From NCBI GenBank assembly GCA_002490665.1, contig DKUL01000014.1, positions 41,632 through 105,631 of the forward strand: a DNA stretch of 64,000 bases. Reading direction: 5' to 3'. Shown in pieces: positions 61,173 to 64,000 of the stretch. The DNA is from Lachnospiraceae bacterium UBA7205. GTDB taxonomy: Bacteria > Bacillota > Clostridia > Lachnospirales > Lachnospiraceae. The stretch's first letter is position 1; each line of letters starts with the position of its first letter. The position numbers were made by a program, and so were the translations under genes. Under the pieces are notes generated by a model. That model did not search any database, was not told the origin of the DNA, and saw only the letters and a program-made list of their open reading frames with translations.

Positions 61173-61247
61173 CTGATGTATCTCCCATTCTCACATTTTC
61201 TCTGTCAGTATTCCCATTTTTATATCTTCAATGCGCGTCACCAGTTC

Positions 61248-62447
61248 CTACTTCTGTCCAAAGTAGAGGGAAAGCTCCGCCGCTATGTGCTCGCCCAGCA
61301 CAATGTTCCCATTGTCCTTCGGGTGAAGCCCGTCACGCAGGTAAAAGTCAGCCGACTCCTTATCCGTACAGTCCATAAAGCCAGTATTGTAGAGCTCGAT
61401 GACATGGAATCCATACTCCTTGGCAAGCTTTCTTTGTACCTCCATATAGTCGTTGAGCGTGGGCTGCCCTTTCACGTCAGAATAAGTGCATTCCACCTTC
61501 TTGTTTGTATTGTACATCGTGACGAAAAAGATTTCATTGTCGCTGTAGTATTCCTGCAGCTGCTTCATGAAATACCGCACGGAGCCACAGTAGCCTGCCG
61601 TGCTGAGCTTGTCATTGATATCGCCAAAGCGCTTATTGGGCGGTGTGCTCAGGTAATCATTCACCCCGGCAAACACCACAATGATATCGGAATCCACATT
61701 GGTCACACTGCCAAAATTCAGTGCCAGGGACAGATTTTCATCCGAATATGCCGAAAACATCCTGCCGCCCTTGCCATGATTGAGCACGCGGTTAAAATGG
61801 AGGTAAGAATCCGCATATGTAACATAACTGATAAGGTTGCCGTTTACGTCCACCGCACTCGTAATGCCCTCCGTGATGCTGTCGCCGATAAACACTATAT
61901 TTTTCTTGCTAAAGTCATAGACATTGTTCGCAAGAATCTGTCTGTCCATCTGGTTAATCTTTGTCGTCTTATCCTTTGAATTGTTAAGCCCATACAGCGT
62001 TGCCCGAACCCCCTCAAAATTCGCCTGCTGCTCCTTGCGCGCCGCAATCTCGCCCTCCGAGAGTTTTTCTATCTCACTAAGCCCGGATGTGTCCGGCTCC
62101 TCCGGCGCCGTCGTCTGCTCCTGCCCTTCCTCCAGAGCGCTTCCGGTTTCCGGCGCCTGCCCTGTCTCGGGAACGCTGCTTTCCTCCCGCACGGTCTCCG
62201 ACTCCGTTTCCATCTCCATCTCCGTCTCTGTTGCCACCACATTATTCGCCATGCCGTCCGTCCCACAGCAGATGCACCCTGTACAGTTGCATCCCGGTAC
62301 ACATTCAAAACCGACTGCCGGCGTTTCGCTTTCCCTGACAATCACGCTGTCCGTCCGCTCCCCACAGCCGGACAACGCCGTACTCATCGCCACGGCTGCA
62401 GCCAAAACTGCCGTTACTGCCTTCTTGTTCTGATTCAATTTTTTCAT
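61248..62447 (-). CDS. SGNH/GDSL-type esterase lipoprotein
   Basis: About 399 residues. Lipoprotein signal with lipobox LSGC (Cys28), then a Ser/Glu/Thr/Pro-rich linker (about 70-130). The esterase domain has the SGNH blocks: NIVFIGDSITEGITS (nucleophile Ser), VVFAGVNDYLS (Asn) and LRDGLHPKDNG (Asp/His). It is likely to remove or add acyl groups on surface glycans. Start at 62447 after GGAG; two bases lie between this ATG and the stop of the deacetylase gene. Confidence 0.85.
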   Translation of the reverse strand: MKKLNQNKKAVTAVLAAAVAMSTALSGCGERTDSVIVRESETPAVGFECVPGCNCTGCICCGTDGMANNVVATETEMEMETESETVREESSVPETGQAPETGSALEEGQEQTTAPEEPDTSGLSEIEKLSEGEIAARKEQQANFEGVRATLYGLNNSKDKTTKINQMDRQILANNVYDFSKKNIVFIGDSITEGITSAVDVNGNLISYVTYADSYLHFNRVLNHGKGGRMFSAYSDENLSLALNFGSVTNVDSDIIVVFAGVNDYLSTPPNKRFGDINDKLSTAGYCGSVRYFMKQLQEYYSDNEIFFVTMYNTNKKVECTYSDVKGQPTLNDYMEVQRKLAKEYGFHVIELYNTGFMDCTDKESADFYLRDGLHPKDNGNIVLGEHIAAELSLYFGQK

Positions 62448-62449
62448 AA

Positions 62450-63382
62450 TTACTCCAATCTGTCCGCATTCCGGACACTGACAGAATTTTTCATTGCCTT
62501 TAAACATTCTGCCTCATAATACCTGTTGTCGGACATATAAAAGTCCGCAAGCTGTTTACTCCTCTCATCCAAAAGTTCATATGTCGCCGTGAGGTTCCCC
62601 GGATGGAACATCAGCTCCAGCTCCTCCCCCCGCTTTCCGGCATGGCGCCGGTACGCCGGGAGCAGCGCCTCCACGACTTCCCTTTTCATCTCACAGGTGT
62701 AAAACATGCCAAAGAACACTGGCGCCTTTATCCCCCTGCTTTTGAGTACTTTCTGGTTCCGCTTCTGAAATAGTTTCAGGATTCCCCATTTCACCCAGTT
62801 CACCGCAGGCACCCCCCTGCGCATGCGCGCATTGTGCACCAGAGGCGCTGCCGGGTCTACCGGAATGCGGATGTGGCGTATGCCAAGATGCCCAAACTCC
62901 TCACTGGACAATACCGCCATCAGGCTGTCAAACACAATGGGAATCATATGGTAATGCTGGTGGGAATCAACCGCCGTAATGTGATAGTCATTCTCCGCCG
63001 TGACTGCCCTGAGCTGTGCCGCTATCTCCTGCCTAATCTGTGCTGCCAGCCGCTGCCGCGCAGCCCCCCTTTTCAAATAATTCCAGCAAAACATGCGGAT
63101 AAACGATTTGTCAAAACGCCCGGTACTGTCCACCAGCGCCGGCACGTTCCTGGCACCCGCAAGCGGTTTGCCCTCCACAAAATTTATGTGGAGCACCCGC
63201 CTGATCCTGGTGTGGTCAGGGTCGGCATGGTCAAGAAGCCGCAGGGATTCCTTCAGCGCCCCGGTGTTTGGCAGTACACTGATGCTGTTCAGTACGCCAT
63301 TATTGTAACATTCCAGTATCCTTGCAGACTGTTCCTTTGTCACCCCGAAATCATCCGCATGAAACCAAACCTTGTTGTTCAT
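62450..63382 (-). CDS. YdjC/ChbG-type carbohydrate deacetylase
   Basis: About 310 residues. The fold is shown by WFHADDFGVTKEQSARILEC (metal-binding Asp pair) at the start, HTRIRRVLHINFVEGKPL, and the metal His motif ITAVDSHQHYHMIP. The family removes N-acetyl groups from sugars. The ATG at 63382 overlaps the TagA-like gene stop by four bases (ATGA); the frame upstream of it is not protein-like. In this setting it may deacetylate a GlcNAc-type residue of the polymer or its lipid-linked intermediate. Confidence 0.82.
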   Translation of the reverse strand: MNNKVWFHADDFGVTKEQSARILECYNNGVLNSISVLPNTGALKESLRLLDHADPDHTRIRRVLHINFVEGKPLAGARNVPALVDSTGRFDKSFIRMFCWNYLKRGAARQRLAAQIRQEIAAQLRAVTAENDYHITAVDSHQHYHMIPIVFDSLMAVLSSEEFGHLGIRHIRIPVDPAAPLVHNARMRRGVPAVNWVKWGILKLFQKRNQKVLKSRGIKAPVFFGMFYTCEMKREVVEALLPAYRRHAGKRGEELELMFHPGNLTATYELLDERSKQLADFYMSDNRYYEAECLKAMKNSVSVRNADRLE

Positions 63383-64000
63383 ACCCTGTCCCTTCTGGCT
63401 TTCTTTTTCCGTTTCTTCAGCCGTCTCTCCCTGAATAAGTACCAGAAAAATTTTGCATTGGTCGTCACATACCGCTTCCACAGCCGCCGCGGATCCTGCT
63501 CCAGCCTGTAGAGCCATTCCAGGCAGAGCGTCTGCATGATGCGCGGCGCCCGCCTGATAGTGCCCGCAAGGTAATCAAAGCCAGCCCCCACTCCGATTGC
63601 CACGGCATCGAGCTTTCCCCTGTGGGCATACATCCACTCCTCCTGTTTCGGCGCCCCGAGCCCTACCCAGATAAAGTCCGGTTTTGCGCTGTTAATCTGT
63701 GCGATGACAGCGCTGTCCTCCTCAGGTGTAAGCGGGCGAAACGGCGGCGCGTACATGCCCGCAACCACCATCCCCGGATAGTCCTTTTGAATCACGCCTT
63801 TCATCGCATCAAGCGTCTCCTGTGTCGAGCCGTAAAAAAAATGCCGGTAGCCTTTTTGCGGGGAAATCCGGAACAGCTCCGTCATCAGGTCAGGACCCGT
63901 GACACGCTGTGCACCCCGAAATCCCGCGATACGGCTGTAACCGGACAAGGGCGCCCCATCCGGCAGCGCCATCGCCGCACTGTTCTGTATCGTGCGGTAC
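63379..64000 (-). CDS. WecG/TagA/CpsF-family glycosyltransferase (partial)
   Basis: About 207 residues are present; the frame remains open to base 64000 (N-terminal part missing), so the ATG at 63972 is internal. Motifs: ALPDGAPLSG, FFYGSTQETLDAMK, DFIWVGLGAPKQEEWMY and AIGVGAGFDYLAGTIRRAP. TagA proteins add ManNAc (or similar) to a lipid-linked GlcNAc during wall polymer synthesis. The C-terminus is strongly basic (RRLKKRKKKARRDR), which may help membrane contact. First visible gene of a translationally coupled set with the deacetylase and esterase. Confidence 0.88.
   Translation of the reverse strand, partial: YRTIQNSAAMALPDGAPLSGYSRIAGFRGAQRVTGPDLMTELFRISPQKGYRHFFYGSTQETLDAMKGVIQKDYPGMVVAGMYAPPFRPLTPEEDSAVIAQINSAKPDFIWVGLGAPKQEEWMYAHRGKLDAVAIGVGAGFDYLAGTIRRAPRIMQTLCLEWLYRLEQDPRRLWKRYVTTNAKFFWYLFRERRLKKRKKKARRDRV

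Overview
The window looks like chromosomal DNA of an anaerobic Gram-positive bacterium of the Clostridia, most likely a Lachnospiraceae-type gut organism. The evidence is the style of the proteins: a CUT2 sugar ABC system with a YesM-type kinase and AraC-type response regulator, lipoprotein signal peptides, LytR-CpsA-Psr and TagA proteins, GH25 lysozymes with bacterial Ig-like domains, and strong AGGAGG-type ribosome sites. Base composition is close to half G+C by eye. No species can be named from the sequence alone. Every recognised gene except one (a GntR/LacI-type regulator at 5199-6296) is on the minus strand. No rRNA, tRNA, insertion sequence, prophage or CRISPR was seen.

Region 1 (1-10.7 kb) is a sugar import module. 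It holds a galactofuranose-type ABC transporter in the order ytfQ-ytfR-ytfT-yjfF (yjfF runs off the left edge), a divergent GntR/LacI-type regulator, and an operon of sensor kinase, membrane-anchored sugar-binding protein and AraC-type response regulator that probably senses the same sugar. Region 2 (10.7-17.9 kb) is one operon for a phosphotransferase sugar: DeoR regulator, mannitol-type EIICBA, a SorE-like dehydrogenase, 1-phosphofructokinase, HPr and enzyme I. The HPr has Lys at position 46 instead of the regulatory Ser. Region 3 (17.9-20.0 kb) is an AAA-ATPase/PD-(D/E)XK gene next to an 87/88-bp tandem repeat packed with inverted repeats.

Region 4 (20.0-32.0 kb) is housekeeping plus one unusual protein: trpS, a TPR/DUF4037/DUF4125-like protein, a methyltransferase, a YczE-type membrane protein, clpX, an HtrA protease, glmS and a glycosyltransferase, most of them closely spaced and probably co-transcribed.

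Region 5 (32.0-64.0 kb) is a large cell-surface polysaccharide locus. It contains an LCP ligase, a priming sugar-phosphate transferase, six family-2 glycosyltransferases, GtrA, a phosphohexomutase, the dTDP-sugar genes rfbB, rfbA and rfbC (no rfbD in the window), an ABC exporter whose ATPase carries a Wzt-type C-terminal domain, a methyltransferase fused to a kinase-like domain, two GH25 proteins, two half-size DMT proteins with two polytopic membrane proteins, an SGNH esterase, a YdjC/ChbG-type deacetylase and a TagA-type glycosyltransferase cut by the right edge. The simplest reading is a rhamnose-containing wall polysaccharide that is primed on a lipid carrier, extended, possibly capped by the methyltransferase/kinase protein, recognised by the Wzt-like domain, exported by the ABC transporter and attached to peptidoglycan by the LCP protein. 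The most interesting items are this possible capping-and-export module, the pentad-repeat acidic tail of the large GH25 protein, the TPR/DUF4037 protein, the repeated intercistronic hairpin element, and the structured tandem repeat.
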